Part shown: positions 34,452 through 41,270 of the stretch, piece by piece
Numbering within the stretch: the stretch's first letter is position 1
Layout: every line of letters begins with the position of its first letter
Source of the DNA: a bacterium
Lineage (GTDB): Bacteria; Auribacterota; UBA3054
Direction of reading: 5' to 3'
Assembly (NCBI GenBank): GCA_017963805.1
Contig: JAGCTE010000041.1
Coordinates: 1-42,947 of the forward strand
Length of the DNA stretch: 42,947 nucleotides
Notes under the pieces: generated by a model
Database searches by the model: none
The model's input: the letters and a program-made list of their open reading frames with translations, nothing else
Told to the model about the DNA's origin: nothing
Translations under genes and position numbers: made by a program

Positions 34452-34494
34452 AAATTAGACGTAGGCGGAGCGGCGCAGAGCCGCTCCGTTTTTT
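34452..34494 (+). terminator. Terminator-like repeat, copy 2
   Basis: AAATTAGACGTAGG followed by CGGAGCGGC-GCAGA-GCCGCTCCG and six T. It is the same leader and stem as at 25787-25838, and as there it lies between a plus-strand gene end and a convergent P-family gene. The 69 nt before it (34383-34451) show nothing. Confidence 0.85.
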
Positions 34495-34495
34495 A

Positions 34496-34549
34496 TTAAC
34501 GCACATTAATTCCGTCCCATTTGTAAAGGCCGAAATTTGCTGTTTCCAA
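34496..34549 (-). CDS. Possible 17-residue micro-ORF after P2
   Basis: On the minus strand AAAGGAGGATCG overlaps the P2 stop and is followed by TTG at 34549, then 16 sense codons (reading ETANFGLYKWDGINVR) and a stop. The same AAAGGAGGA follows the stop of P1, but no start codon is in place there. It may be a tiny third cistron or a remnant. Confidence 0.25.
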   Translation of the reverse strand: METANFGLYKWDGINVR

Positions 34550-34559
34550 CGATCCTCCT

Positions 34560-35018
34560 TTAATAGAAATGGCAATCCATTCCTGTTATATGAAAAATTA
34601 GAGAGTCGTTCCAAAAATGTCCCAGTGTCACTGTTTTGAGCGTTCCGCATATTAAGTAATCCACGGTGCACATCGGAATCGCGAGCACCATGTTATTCAT
34701 AACTTGAAGGGGATGCTCGGTCTTGCGGGAAATATTGATGATTCCATCCTCAATTCCGCAGATAGGGAAGAAAAGCAGACAGCTAAGGCCATCAACAAAC
34801 CTCTGCCTCCTGATTCTTTTCATCCTTTCCTCTTCGCTTAGGAAAACGCTGTTCGTGCCTGAGCTTTGACAATTGACGGCCACGCTGTTTGTTTGCACGG
34901 TCATAAGCTGATTGGCAGACGTTCCGCAATTTGAATCGCATTCTTCGGCAAATAGCGGGATGCCAAAGCAAACGAACGTTACGGCCAGAAGAAGGAACTT
35001 TTTAATTGTGTTTTTCAT
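34560..35018 (-). CDS. Small secreted Cys-containing protein, family member P2
   Basis: 152 residues from the ATG at 35018 (MKNTIKKFLLLAVTFVCFG), which has an excellent AAGGAGGAAACT site; the frame remains open upstream, but that part overlaps P3. The signal ends at about IPLFA, and the mature protein starts EECDSNC. A hydrophobic mid-section (GLSCLLFFPICGIEDGIINI) and the C-terminal block LKTVTLGHFWND parallel the other P proteins, but it is the most divergent of the four. It is the second gene of a two-gene operon, 10 nt after P3. Confidence 0.7.
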   Translation of the reverse strand: MKNTIKKFLLLAVTFVCFGIPLFAEECDSNCGTSANQLMTVQTNSVAVNCQSSGTNSVFLSEEERMKRIRRQRFVDGLSCLLFFPICGIEDGIINISRKTEHPLQVMNNMVLAIPMCTVDYLICGTLKTVTLGHFWNDSLIFHITGMDCHFY

Positions 35019-35028
35019 AGTTTCCTCC

Positions 35029-35415
35029 TTATTGAAGATTACCAAATGTGAATGTCTGCGCCACCCCGTAACAGAAAACACATCCCGTACCAAGAGCTGA
35101 TAAGCAAGGCAGCTTCCATAATTTTTCCTTTACCGAGTCGCAATGCGTGGCAAACATTCCAATGCCTGTGCCCAAAGCCGGAGCGGAAATGATAAGAAGC
35201 GGTCCGCGCATCAGGGGAACATATTCATACATGTCGTATCCAAATTCGACGGTTTTCTCCAAGGGATCTGTCCATTCGAATTCATGATCGTTGCTTTCCT
35301 CGCAGCAGCAATCGCGGCAGCTTTCCTCCGCCGAAAGGGGAAGGGCAACGAACATCAGCGCGATGACGAGACAAAAAAGAGCCTTGTTTTGGAAGATAGA
35401 GAAACGGTTTTTCAT
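35029..35415 (-). CDS. Small secreted Cys-rich protein, family member P3
   Basis: 128 residues. The signal peptide is nearly identical to that of P1 (MKNRFSIFQNKALFCLVIAL), and the mature start is EESCRDCCCEE. The mature part is much shorter and different from P1 but keeps MRGPLLIISAPALGTG and ends VAQTFTFGNLQ, in line with the family. It is transcribed from a P1-like promoter and followed by P2 in the same operon. No function is assigned. Confidence 0.75.
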   Translation of the reverse strand: MKNRFSIFQNKALFCLVIALMFVALPLSAEESCRDCCCEESNDHEFEWTDPLEKTVEFGYDMYEYVPLMRGPLLIISAPALGTGIGMFATHCDSVKEKLWKLPCLSALGTGCVFCYGVAQTFTFGNLQ

Positions 35416-35479
35416 AATGTCCTCCTTTGTTAAAAAAGTTGAATATGAAATTATTTACTTTTCAACTATTCTAGCACGA
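35317..35479. repeat. 163-bp direct repeat, copy B (P3 leader, RBS, signal peptide)
   Basis: Partner of 26275-26437, same orientation, two mismatches by eye and no gaps. Beyond both ends the sequences diverge at once, except for the conserved promoter pattern. Confidence 0.92.
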
Positions 35480-35496
35480 AGATGGGCAAAATGCAA
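35468..35496 (-). promoter_or_regulatory. Promoter of P3-P2
   Basis: The minus strand reads TTGCAT, 17 nt (TTTGCCCATCTTCGTGC), TAGAAT, preceded by a run of C. It has the same design as the P1 and P4 promoters. The hairpin-forming leader described for P1 is identical here. Confidence 0.65.
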
Positions 35497-35528
35497 GGGG
35501 GGCTGGCGAGATCTAGATATCATGTTAA

Positions 35529-35642
35529 CGCAAAAATTGCAATTTATATCACAAAATATGGCGCAAAAATTGCAATTCGCATCAAAAATATTGCGCAAAA
35601 ATTGCAATTTGACCTGCTGTAGGTGGCGCAAAAATTGCACCT
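35529..35642. repeat. Four palindromic repeats with 32-33-bp period
   Basis: CGCAAAAATTGCAATT occurs at 35529-35544, 35562-35577 and 35594-35609, with a fourth copy (CGCAAAAATTGCACCT) at 35627-35642. Period 33, 32, 33. Each has GCAA-AAA-TTGC symmetry and an overlapping palindrome AATTGCAATT. The spacers (16-17 nt) differ. The helical phasing of about three turns suggests an array of binding sites for one protein, in front of the DUF4143 ATPase gene. Confidence 0.85.
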
Positions 35643-35702
35643 TGATTATAAGTAGTTATATTTAGTATAATTACGTTAGTTAATAAATTGGGGACCTTCA
35701 AT

Positions 35703-37031
35703 ATGCTGAAACGGAAATTTTACGACACACTTGTTGAATGGAAAAACAGTCACAAGAAAGAGTGTCTTCTTGTTAAAGGCACTAGGCAAATAGGCAAAAC
35801 TTTCACTATAGATCAGTTTGGTAGGGAGAACTACGAAAGTTATCTCTACATCAATTTCATATTGAGACCGGAATGCCGCGAGATATTTGAAGATAACTTC
35901 GAGGCTGAAAATCTTTTTAAACGTCTGACGGTCTTTTTTCAGGACTTTAAACTCGTCCCTGGAAAAACGCTGATCTTTTTGGATGAGATTCAAAAATGCC
36001 CGAAAGCTCGTACTGCGTTTAAATCGTTTGCAATAGACGGCAGAGCTGATGTTATAGGTTCCGGTTCTTTGCTAGGATTAACTTTTCTCAATGACGGCAA
36101 AGAACTTAATCATGAACGCAGCGAGTCATCTATTCCTGTTGGCTATGAAAGACAATTCATGATGTATTCGCTTGATTTTGAGGAATTCCTTTGGGCGCTT
36201 GGCTATAATGACAACGCGATAGGAATCTTGAGGGAGGCGTTCGATTCCCTAACGCCATTGCCTTCTTCAAGCAACGAAAAAATGCTTCGCCTTTACCGTG
36301 AGTACATGGTTGTAGGTGGAATGCCTGAAGCGGTTGTACGCTTTGTGGAAGACAACAGTTTTTCTTCGGCCTATGACGAGCAGCGAAAGATAATAGACGC
36401 CAACCTAGACGATGTTGCCAAATACGCTGTCAACGTTGATAAACCTAAGATCAGGGCTTGCTATCTTTCTATTCCGAGCCAGCTCGCCAAGGAAAACAGT
36501 AAATTCAAGTATTCACTTGTTGAGAAAGGAGGCTCCGGCAGAAAGTTCAAATCGTCGATCGATTGGCTGTGCGAGAGCGCTCTTGTGCTTCAGTGCTACA
36601 ATGTTGAGACGCCTATATTGCCGCTTTATTCATATCGCCGTAACGAGTCCTTCAAACTTTTCGTTTCAGACGTAGGAATTTTGGTGGGAATGATGGGTTT
36701 CGATGTTAAATTGCCAATTGTTGACAACACGCTTTCTGGGCCTGCTAAAGGCGGATTGTATGAAAATGCGATTATGTCGGCTTTGGTGAGGAGAGGATAT
36801 TCTCCTTGTTATTACATGCCAAAATCCAATACATCGGAAATCGATTTTGTTATTGAGAAAAATTCCGGTGTGGTGCCTATCGAGGTAAAAGCGGGAAACG
36901 AATCGTCATCCTCGTTCAACAAAATGCTTGAGCGTTCTGATGTAAAAGTTGGCTATAAATTTGTCAACGGCAACATTGGCAAGGTCGGCAAGAAAATTAC
37001 GCTTCCTCATTACATGGCAATGTTTTTATAA
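35703..37031 (+). CDS. AAA-family ATPase with C-terminal DUF4143
   Basis: About 442 residues from ATG 35703; a TTG at 35688 is an in-frame alternative. The N-terminal P-loop is GTRQIGKT (about 26-33) and Walker B is LIFLDEIQKCP (about 90-100). A middle segment (YSLDFEEFLWALGYND; YREYMVVGGMPEAVVRF) and the end (TSEIDFVIEKNSGVVPIEVKAG) match the ATPase-DUF4143 proteins that are abundant and variable in anaerobes. The IEVKAG end with the preceding EIDFV recalls a PD-(D/E)xK nuclease core. The biological role of the family is not established to my knowledge. The upstream repeat array may be its operator. Confidence 0.88.
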   Translation: MLKRKFYDTLVEWKNSHKKECLLVKGTRQIGKTFTIDQFGRENYESYLYINFILRPECREIFEDNFEAENLFKRLTVFFQDFKLVPGKTLIFLDEIQKCPKARTAFKSFAIDGRADVIGSGSLLGLTFLNDGKELNHERSESSIPVGYERQFMMYSLDFEEFLWALGYNDNAIGILREAFDSLTPLPSSSNEKMLRLYREYMVVGGMPEAVVRFVEDNSFSSAYDEQRKIIDANLDDVAKYAVNVDKPKIRACYLSIPSQLAKENSKFKYSLVEKGGSGRKFKSSIDWLCESALVLQCYNVETPILPLYSYRRNESFKLFVSDVGILVGMMGFDVKLPIVDNTLSGPAKGGLYENAIMSALVRRGYSPCYYMPKSNTSEIDFVIEKNSGVVPIEVKAGNESSSSFNKMLERSDVKVGYKFVNGNIGKVGKKITLPHYMAMFL

Positions 37032-37032
37032 A

Positions 37033-37070
37033 ATTTCTATTTTTGGAGTGACCGGATTATTAATAGAAAT
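37033..37070. terminator. Weak terminator-like inverted repeat between convergent genes
   Basis: ATTTCTATT and AATAGAAAT form a perfect 9-bp pair around a 20-nt loop, next to an A run on the plus strand. It lies between the ends of the ATPase gene and of P4, overlapping the last codons of P4. Confidence 0.35.
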
Positions 37071-37515
37071 AAAAAAAGTTCAATACATCTTCTTCTTTGT
37101 CAAATGTACCGATGGTTAAGGTATCGAGAATACCAATAGTTAAGAATCCTATGGTTTCTAAAGGTATTTCGGTAAAAATTTCCAATCCGGATTGATTCCC
37201 AAACAAACCTCCTGATATAACGTATATAGTGCTAAGAAAAGGACTTCCTATGATATAAAATGGACCTTCTATTGGATTTATGCGTTTCCAAAATGATGAT
37301 TCGCGCTTTTCGTTGTTTTCTTCTTGTTCTGGATAATCTTCCAGAACTTGATTTGTTTCCTCAAATTTATTTGTGGGAACAACTGTTTGTGAATTCGCAC
37401 ATTGGCCGATCTGCACATTGCAGCAATCGCAGCTTTCATCCGCAAAAAGGGGTGTGGCTAAGCAGAAAATTGGAATAGCGAAGAAGCACACAAAAAAGAT
37501 GAAAGTTTTTTTCAT
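37060..37515 (-). CDS. Small secreted Cys-rich protein, family member P4
   Basis: 151 residues from ATG 37515 (MKKTFIFFVCFFAIPIFCLA), preceded by GAGGGAAAAG; a TTG start six codons earlier is possible but would cover the binding site. The signal ends at about TPLFA, and the mature protein starts DESCDCCNVQIGQC. After a charged linker come PIEGPFYIIGSPFLS and ILDTLTIGTFDKEED, strongly matching P1. Signal peptide and leader are not copied from P1 or P3, so this is an older paralogue. Confidence 0.75.
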   Translation of the reverse strand: MKKTFIFFVCFFAIPIFCLATPLFADESCDCCNVQIGQCANSQTVVPTNKFEETNQVLEDYPEQEENNEKRESSFWKRINPIEGPFYIIGSPFLSTIYVISGGLFGNQSGLEIFTEIPLETIGFLTIGILDTLTIGTFDKEEDVLNFFYFY

Positions 37516-37557
37516 AACTTTTCCCTCACGCAATGTAAAACTGTTTAATATTCAGCT

Positions 37558-37586
37558 ATTCTAACACGAGATTGGTCAAAAAACAA
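37558..37586 (-). promoter_or_regulatory. Promoter of P4
   Basis: TTGTTT, 17 nt (TTTGACCAATCTCGTGT), TAGAAT, with a run of C before the -35. The spacer matches P1 and P3 (CC, ATCT and CGTG conserved) although the leader beyond it differs. An AGCTG and CAGTT pair just downstream could form a short hairpin followed by T. Confidence 0.65.
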
Positions 37587-37601
37587 GGGGGGTATAGTCG
37601 G

Positions 37602-37640
37602 ACTACCGAGAGAACTACCGAGAAGGAAGAGCCGTTTTGA
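37602..37640 (+). pseudogene. Possible fragment of a Fic-type gene linker
   Basis: ACTACCGAGAGAACTACCGAG reads TTERTTEK in frame with a TGA at 37638. It closely resembles the Thr and Lys-rich linker of the Fic gene at about 27358-27396 (TTEKTTKKTTEK, same codons). Too short to prove; it may be chance or a leftover of a deleted Fic paralogue. Confidence 0.25.
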
Positions 37641-37646
37641 TATAAT
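37638..37646 (+). promoter_or_regulatory. Extended -10 promoter of the DUF6754-MutL operon
   Basis: TGATATAAT is an extended -10. No clear -35 at usual spacing. Predicted start near 37653, next to a GGAG binding site. Confidence 0.4.
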
Positions 37647-37668
37647 TTCTTTTTGGAGATTATAGTGT

Positions 37669-38556
37669 GTGTTAGGTAAAAGAGGGATATATTTCGTTTT
37701 GCTGTTTTTGGCCTTGGCGGGGGTCGTTTTAGGGTTCTGCGAGGAGCCCGAGGCGGTTGCCGAGGCTGCGCCGTTCGATTGGCTCGCTTATTTGGTGCCA
37801 AGGGTATTCTTCGTTTTGTGCGTGAGCCTCATCACTTTGGGGATGCGTCTGGCGAAGAAGGGATATCGCTTCAATATTAGGCCTATTCCCGGATTGGAGC
37901 AGATGGAGGAGGCGGTGGGGCGCGCCACCGAGATGGGAAGACCGTCTTTGTTCTGCACGGGTGTCAGCGACACGGCGCATCCGGAACTGTACGCCTCAAT
38001 GCCGATACTGAACAAGATCGCGACGGTCTCGGCGCGGTATAGGAATCGCTTGCTGATCCCGGTGTGCATGGAGAGGACGCTGACTCTCTTGCAGACGACG
38101 TACGAGGAAGCGTGCAAGTCTATTGGCGAGCTTAGGGCGTTCAATCCGACGGACGTCAGGTTCTTCCCGGGAGGGCAGGTCTATTTCGCGGCGGCCAGCA
38201 TGGGATATATGCTGAAGGAGCGGCCGGCGGCCTGCTTTTATTTCGGGTATTACGAGCTGGAGTCTCTTTTGCTGTCCGAGACAGGGCAGGTGGTTGGGGC
38301 GATGCAGATCGCCGGGACGAGCCAATTGTTCCAGATACCTTTCTTCATCGCGGCCTGCGACTACGTCATAATCGGCGAGGAGTTCTTCGCGGTGAGCGCT
38401 TCTATTAGCGGGGACCCGAAGCTCAGCGGGAGCTTGTACGGGCAGGATATGGTGAAGGTCATCGTTATAGTGAGCGTCGTAATAGCGGCTGTTTTGGCTT
38501 CCATCCCGACGCTGGGACCAGTAGTTTTAAGGATCGCCCAGGCTTTGCAGAAGTGA
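37669..38556 (+). CDS. DUF6754-like membrane protein
   Basis: 295 residues, GTG start with GGAG 11 nt upstream. It has a signal-like or membrane segment at 6-22, a membrane segment at about 42-60, an alpha-beta-looking domain from about 70-240 and a C-terminal membrane helix at about 260-280. The motif run PGLEQMEEAVGRATEMGRP, FYFGYYELESLLLSETG and GAMQIAGTSQLFQIPFFIAACDY is what I remember as DUF6754. Function unknown; a nucleotide- or cofactor-related domain next to the membrane is one guess. It opens a G+C-rich operon of five tightly packed genes (1-nt gap to the next). Confidence 0.75.
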   Translation: MLGKRGIYFVLLFLALAGVVLGFCEEPEAVAEAAPFDWLAYLVPRVFFVLCVSLITLGMRLAKKGYRFNIRPIPGLEQMEEAVGRATEMGRPSLFCTGVSDTAHPELYASMPILNKIATVSARYRNRLLIPVCMERTLTLLQTTYEEACKSIGELRAFNPTDVRFFPGGQVYFAAASMGYMLKERPAACFYFGYYELESLLLSETGQVVGAMQIAGTSQLFQIPFFIAACDYVIIGEEFFAVSASISGDPKLSGSLYGQDMVKVIVIVSVVIAAVLASIPTLGPVVLRIAQALQK

Positions 38557-38557
38557 T

Positions 38558-39274
38558 ATGAAGAAGAAACTTATTTGGCTGTCGATCTTTTTGCCCGGGC
38601 TCTTATACCTGGCGAAGTGGCTGTTCGAAGGAACGCCCATAGAGGGCGGAGCCTGGTCCGGCGGTCTGACGCTGACGAAAGTCGTGAACGAATTCTGCGC
38701 GCCTGTTCTTATTCTGGTGGGTGCGACGGCTTACGGCATAGCCTTGGCCAACGTTTTCAGAGTGCATATCATGACTCTGATGAACAGAAAGAAAGGCTGG
38801 CAGTACAGCCTTATCGTCTTCGTGTCGTTTGTTACGGTCTTTTTGATCTGCGTAGTTTACGGATGGTTTTCGAAGGAGAGGCCGGAGGGCGCTTTCGACG
38901 CGGTGGAGTTTTACCGCTCGTACATCTATACGCCCCTTTTGGTGACGGTCCTGGCTATTCTCGGTTTTTACATCACCTACGCCGCCTACAGGGCTTTTAA
39001 GATAAAGTCGCTGGAGGGCGTTGTGATGATGAGCGTGGCGATGATCGTGATGATCGGCTACGATCCGCTTGGAAATTATCTGACGCGGTTTCTTGGCAAC
39101 ACCAGGTTCTTCTATCTGCAGCTGCCGGAACTGGCGCGTTTCCTTAGGGAGGATATGAACGGCACGGTCTTCAGGGCGCTGCAAATAGGCGTTTACATCG
39201 CATCCTTGGCGGTCTCCTGGAGGATCTGGCTTGGCATTGAGGATCATCTTTCCGAAGGGGAGGAGGCGAAATGA
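38558..39274 (+). CDS. Multi-pass membrane protein, unknown
   Basis: 238 residues with about six hydrophobic segments (for instance IWLSIFLPGLLYLAKWLF, YSLIVFVSFVTVFLICVVYGW, VVMMSVAMIVMIGYDPLG). No recognised motif. It ends with an acidic tail (EDHLSEGEEAK) that overlaps the start of the next gene by 4 nt (ATGA), so it probably acts with its neighbours as a membrane complex. Confidence 0.75.
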   Translation: MKKKLIWLSIFLPGLLYLAKWLFEGTPIEGGAWSGGLTLTKVVNEFCAPVLILVGATAYGIALANVFRVHIMTLMNRKKGWQYSLIVFVSFVTVFLICVVYGWFSKERPEGAFDAVEFYRSYIYTPLLVTVLAILGFYITYAAYRAFKIKSLEGVVMMSVAMIVMIGYDPLGNYLTRFLGNTRFFYLQLPELARFLREDMNGTVFRALQIGVYIASLAVSWRIWLGIEDHLSEGEEAK

Positions 39275-41025
39275 GATTCGACCTTCAGAGGATCCCCAGA
39301 AGCGTTATTTACCTTGTGCTGCTTGTTTGCCTGGCGGTGCCGTTCTTCGTAAGGTGGTCGCTGCCTGTTTATGTCTCCAACGCCACAAGGTGTCTTTACA
39401 GAACCGTTGAGAAAGTGCACGCGGAAAAACCGAATGTGCCGGTGGTTCTTCTTAGCAGCTGGGACCCGAGCTCGAGAGGCGAGAACAGGCCGCAGATGGT
39501 GGCGCTGGTCAGGCATCTGCTTGTGCTCGGTCAGCCTTTCGTGGTCTTCTGCCCGGCCCTGAATCCTATGGCGCCCAGAGCTTCCGAGGAGGTCATCAAT
39601 ACTGAGATCGCGAGAGGGAATTACTCTCTGAAGTACGGAACGGATTACGCGAACCTTGGGTTCAAGGGCATTTCCGGGCCGAACATCGGGCCTATTCTGC
39701 AGAATCTGGAAGGTGACTTTTTAGGCTGCGTGGCGCAGGACTTGTACGGGAATTCCGCTTACAGTCTTCCGATCTTAAAGGGCTTCAAGTCCCTGGCCAA
39801 CGCTTCCATGATCATCACCATAAGCGGCGACGTGGAGTCCGAGCACGTTATAGGCATTTTCTCGCCGAGGCATCCTGAGATCCCGGTGGGCGCCGCGGGC
39901 TGGTCTTTGATCTGCACCAGGCTTTACCCTTATTTCGACACCAGGCAGCTGGTGGGCATCCTGGACGGCATGAACGGCGCCAGCGAGTATCTGACCTTGC
40001 TCAAGGAGAATTATCCCGAGATGGCCGGCGATGATCCCGAAGCGGAAGAAGGCGAAGGCAGCGGAAGCTCGACGAGAGTCAACGCGCTGACGCTGGCAAG
40101 GGTGCTGATAATCCTTCTTATCGCTCTGGGGAACGTTGGCATGCTACTGGAGCGCCGGAGGGAGAGGCTCGGCCTTCCCGTAAAGAAGACCGCGCCCAAC
40201 ATCACGGTGGGCGAGAAGCGCTACCTAAATATCGGCGCTTTAGTTTTCACAGTGCTCTTTATTTTTGCTCTGCTGGGCGAATTCTTTTTGCGCTCAAAGG
40301 CCGGGACCTGGTCGGTGGCGGTCTTCGGGGAGTGGGTGGCGGTCTTCTGCACGATCGGCATGCTCTCATTCATTTTCGGCGACAACAAGCTCTACAGAAC
40401 GCTTGAGCACGTTATCATCGGGTCTTCCGCGGCGTACATGCTCTTCGAGGTCATCGACAAGCAGATCCTGCCTTCTTTTGTCTATAAGGTCATGGACGGT
40501 TTCGCCGCGATGCTAGGGCGCCCGGCCCAGGGCTCGGCCTGGCAGCTCTTGCTGCTTTTGGGCCTTATACCCTCTGCTCTTTGGTTCACGGTCTACATAA
40601 AGAGGCTGGCTTGGACCAACAAGCTCGTATTGGGCCTTCTGATGGGCGTGGCGGTCGGCATCGCTTTCGGGCAGAACGTCAACCTCGCGATCCCCCAGAT
40701 CGCCGGCGCCGTTAAGCCTTTGCTGACCTTCGGTCCGGTCAACGTTCCGCACATCAGTCTTGCGGAAAACGTTTCCATAACCTGGAAGAACGTCTTCAAT
40801 CTCGTCTACCTTGTGACCATGATCTTGGTCATGATATATTTCGTCTTCTGTTTGAAAATGAAGACTACCGTCGCCAAAGGCGCGGTCAGGTCCGGCAGGA
40901 TCGTCATGATGATCGCTTTCGGCGCGGTCTTCGGCAACACCATCGCCACCAGAATGAGCTGGCTCATCGACAGGATAGACGCCGTCGCGCTCTGGATAAG
41001 AAACCTTATGATCTTGGGAGGCTAG
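39271..41025 (+). CDS. Membrane protein with N-terminal alpha-beta domain, unknown
   Basis: 584 residues. One membrane segment at about 12-28 precedes a soluble domain of roughly 230 residues with alternating beta strands (VPVVLLSSWDPSSRG; PFVVFCPALN; ASMIITISGDVESEHVIGIFS). After an acidic linker (EAEEGEGSG) there is a helix (ARVLIILLIALGNVGMLLE), then at least six further membrane helices to the C-terminus. Family not recognised. The small gene that follows lies 2 nt downstream. Confidence 0.75.
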   Translation: MRFDLQRIPRSVIYLVLLVCLAVPFFVRWSLPVYVSNATRCLYRTVEKVHAEKPNVPVVLLSSWDPSSRGENRPQMVALVRHLLVLGQPFVVFCPALNPMAPRASEEVINTEIARGNYSLKYGTDYANLGFKGISGPNIGPILQNLEGDFLGCVAQDLYGNSAYSLPILKGFKSLANASMIITISGDVESEHVIGIFSPRHPEIPVGAAGWSLICTRLYPYFDTRQLVGILDGMNGASEYLTLLKENYPEMAGDDPEAEEGEGSGSSTRVNALTLARVLIILLIALGNVGMLLERRRERLGLPVKKTAPNITVGEKRYLNIGALVFTVLFIFALLGEFFLRSKAGTWSVAVFGEWVAVFCTIGMLSFIFGDNKLYRTLEHVIIGSSAAYMLFEVIDKQILPSFVYKVMDGFAAMLGRPAQGSAWQLLLLLGLIPSALWFTVYIKRLAWTNKLVLGLLMGVAVGIAFGQNVNLAIPQIAGAVKPLLTFGPVNVPHISLAENVSITWKNVFNLVYLVTMILVMIYFVFCLKMKTTVAKGAVRSGRIVMMIAFGAVFGNTIATRMSWLIDRIDAVALWIRNLMILGG

Positions 41026-41027
41026 CA

Positions 41028-41270
41028 GTGGAAGGAAGAAACGAATACGGATATCGTCTGGCCAAAGATCTTAAGGAAAGGGGACTCGGTCCCCTTGCGG
41101 CCTTCCTTGTGAGAGCCAACTGGCCCTTGGCCACCATCTACGCCAACATCGTTATGGGCGCGGAGCCTTTCCTTTCCATCGCAGGCTACGAGGCGAAACC
41201 TTTGTACGAGACGCTGAACGATCGGGAAGCGCTCGCAAACCTTTTGGAAGAGCTGGAGAGGGAAGATTGA
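41028..41270 (+). CDS. Small cytosolic protein between membrane genes and mutL-like gene
   Basis: 80 residues from GTG, charged and helical, no signal or membrane segment. RLAKDLKERGLGPLAAFLVR and YETLNDREALANLLEELE suggest helices suited to protein binding. It is coupled to the ATPase gene by a one-base overlap (TGATG), hinting at a stoichiometric partner. No family recognised. Confidence 0.7.
   Translation: MEGRNEYGYRLAKDLKERGLGPLAAFLVRANWPLATIYANIVMGAEPFLSIAGYEAKPLYETLNDREALANLLEELERED

Noticed and set aside
25787..34494. Phage-type attachment sites flanking an integrated element
   Set aside because: The two copies are hairpins with T-runs at gene ends and differ in the loop; no integrase or tRNA gene is present.
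35455..35640. 61-codon Cys-rich minus ORF
   Set aside because: Its apparent Cys pattern (NCNFC) is just the palindromic repeat read in one frame.
35529..35642. CRISPR array
   Set aside because: Repeats are about 16 bp with 16-17-nt spacers, only four copies, no cas gene; the palindromes fit protein-binding sites better.
25870..37515. P-family as YceK/DUF1375-type lipoproteins
   Set aside because: The C-terminal T-x-T-x-G pattern loosely recalls that family, but there is no lipobox and the rest does not align.
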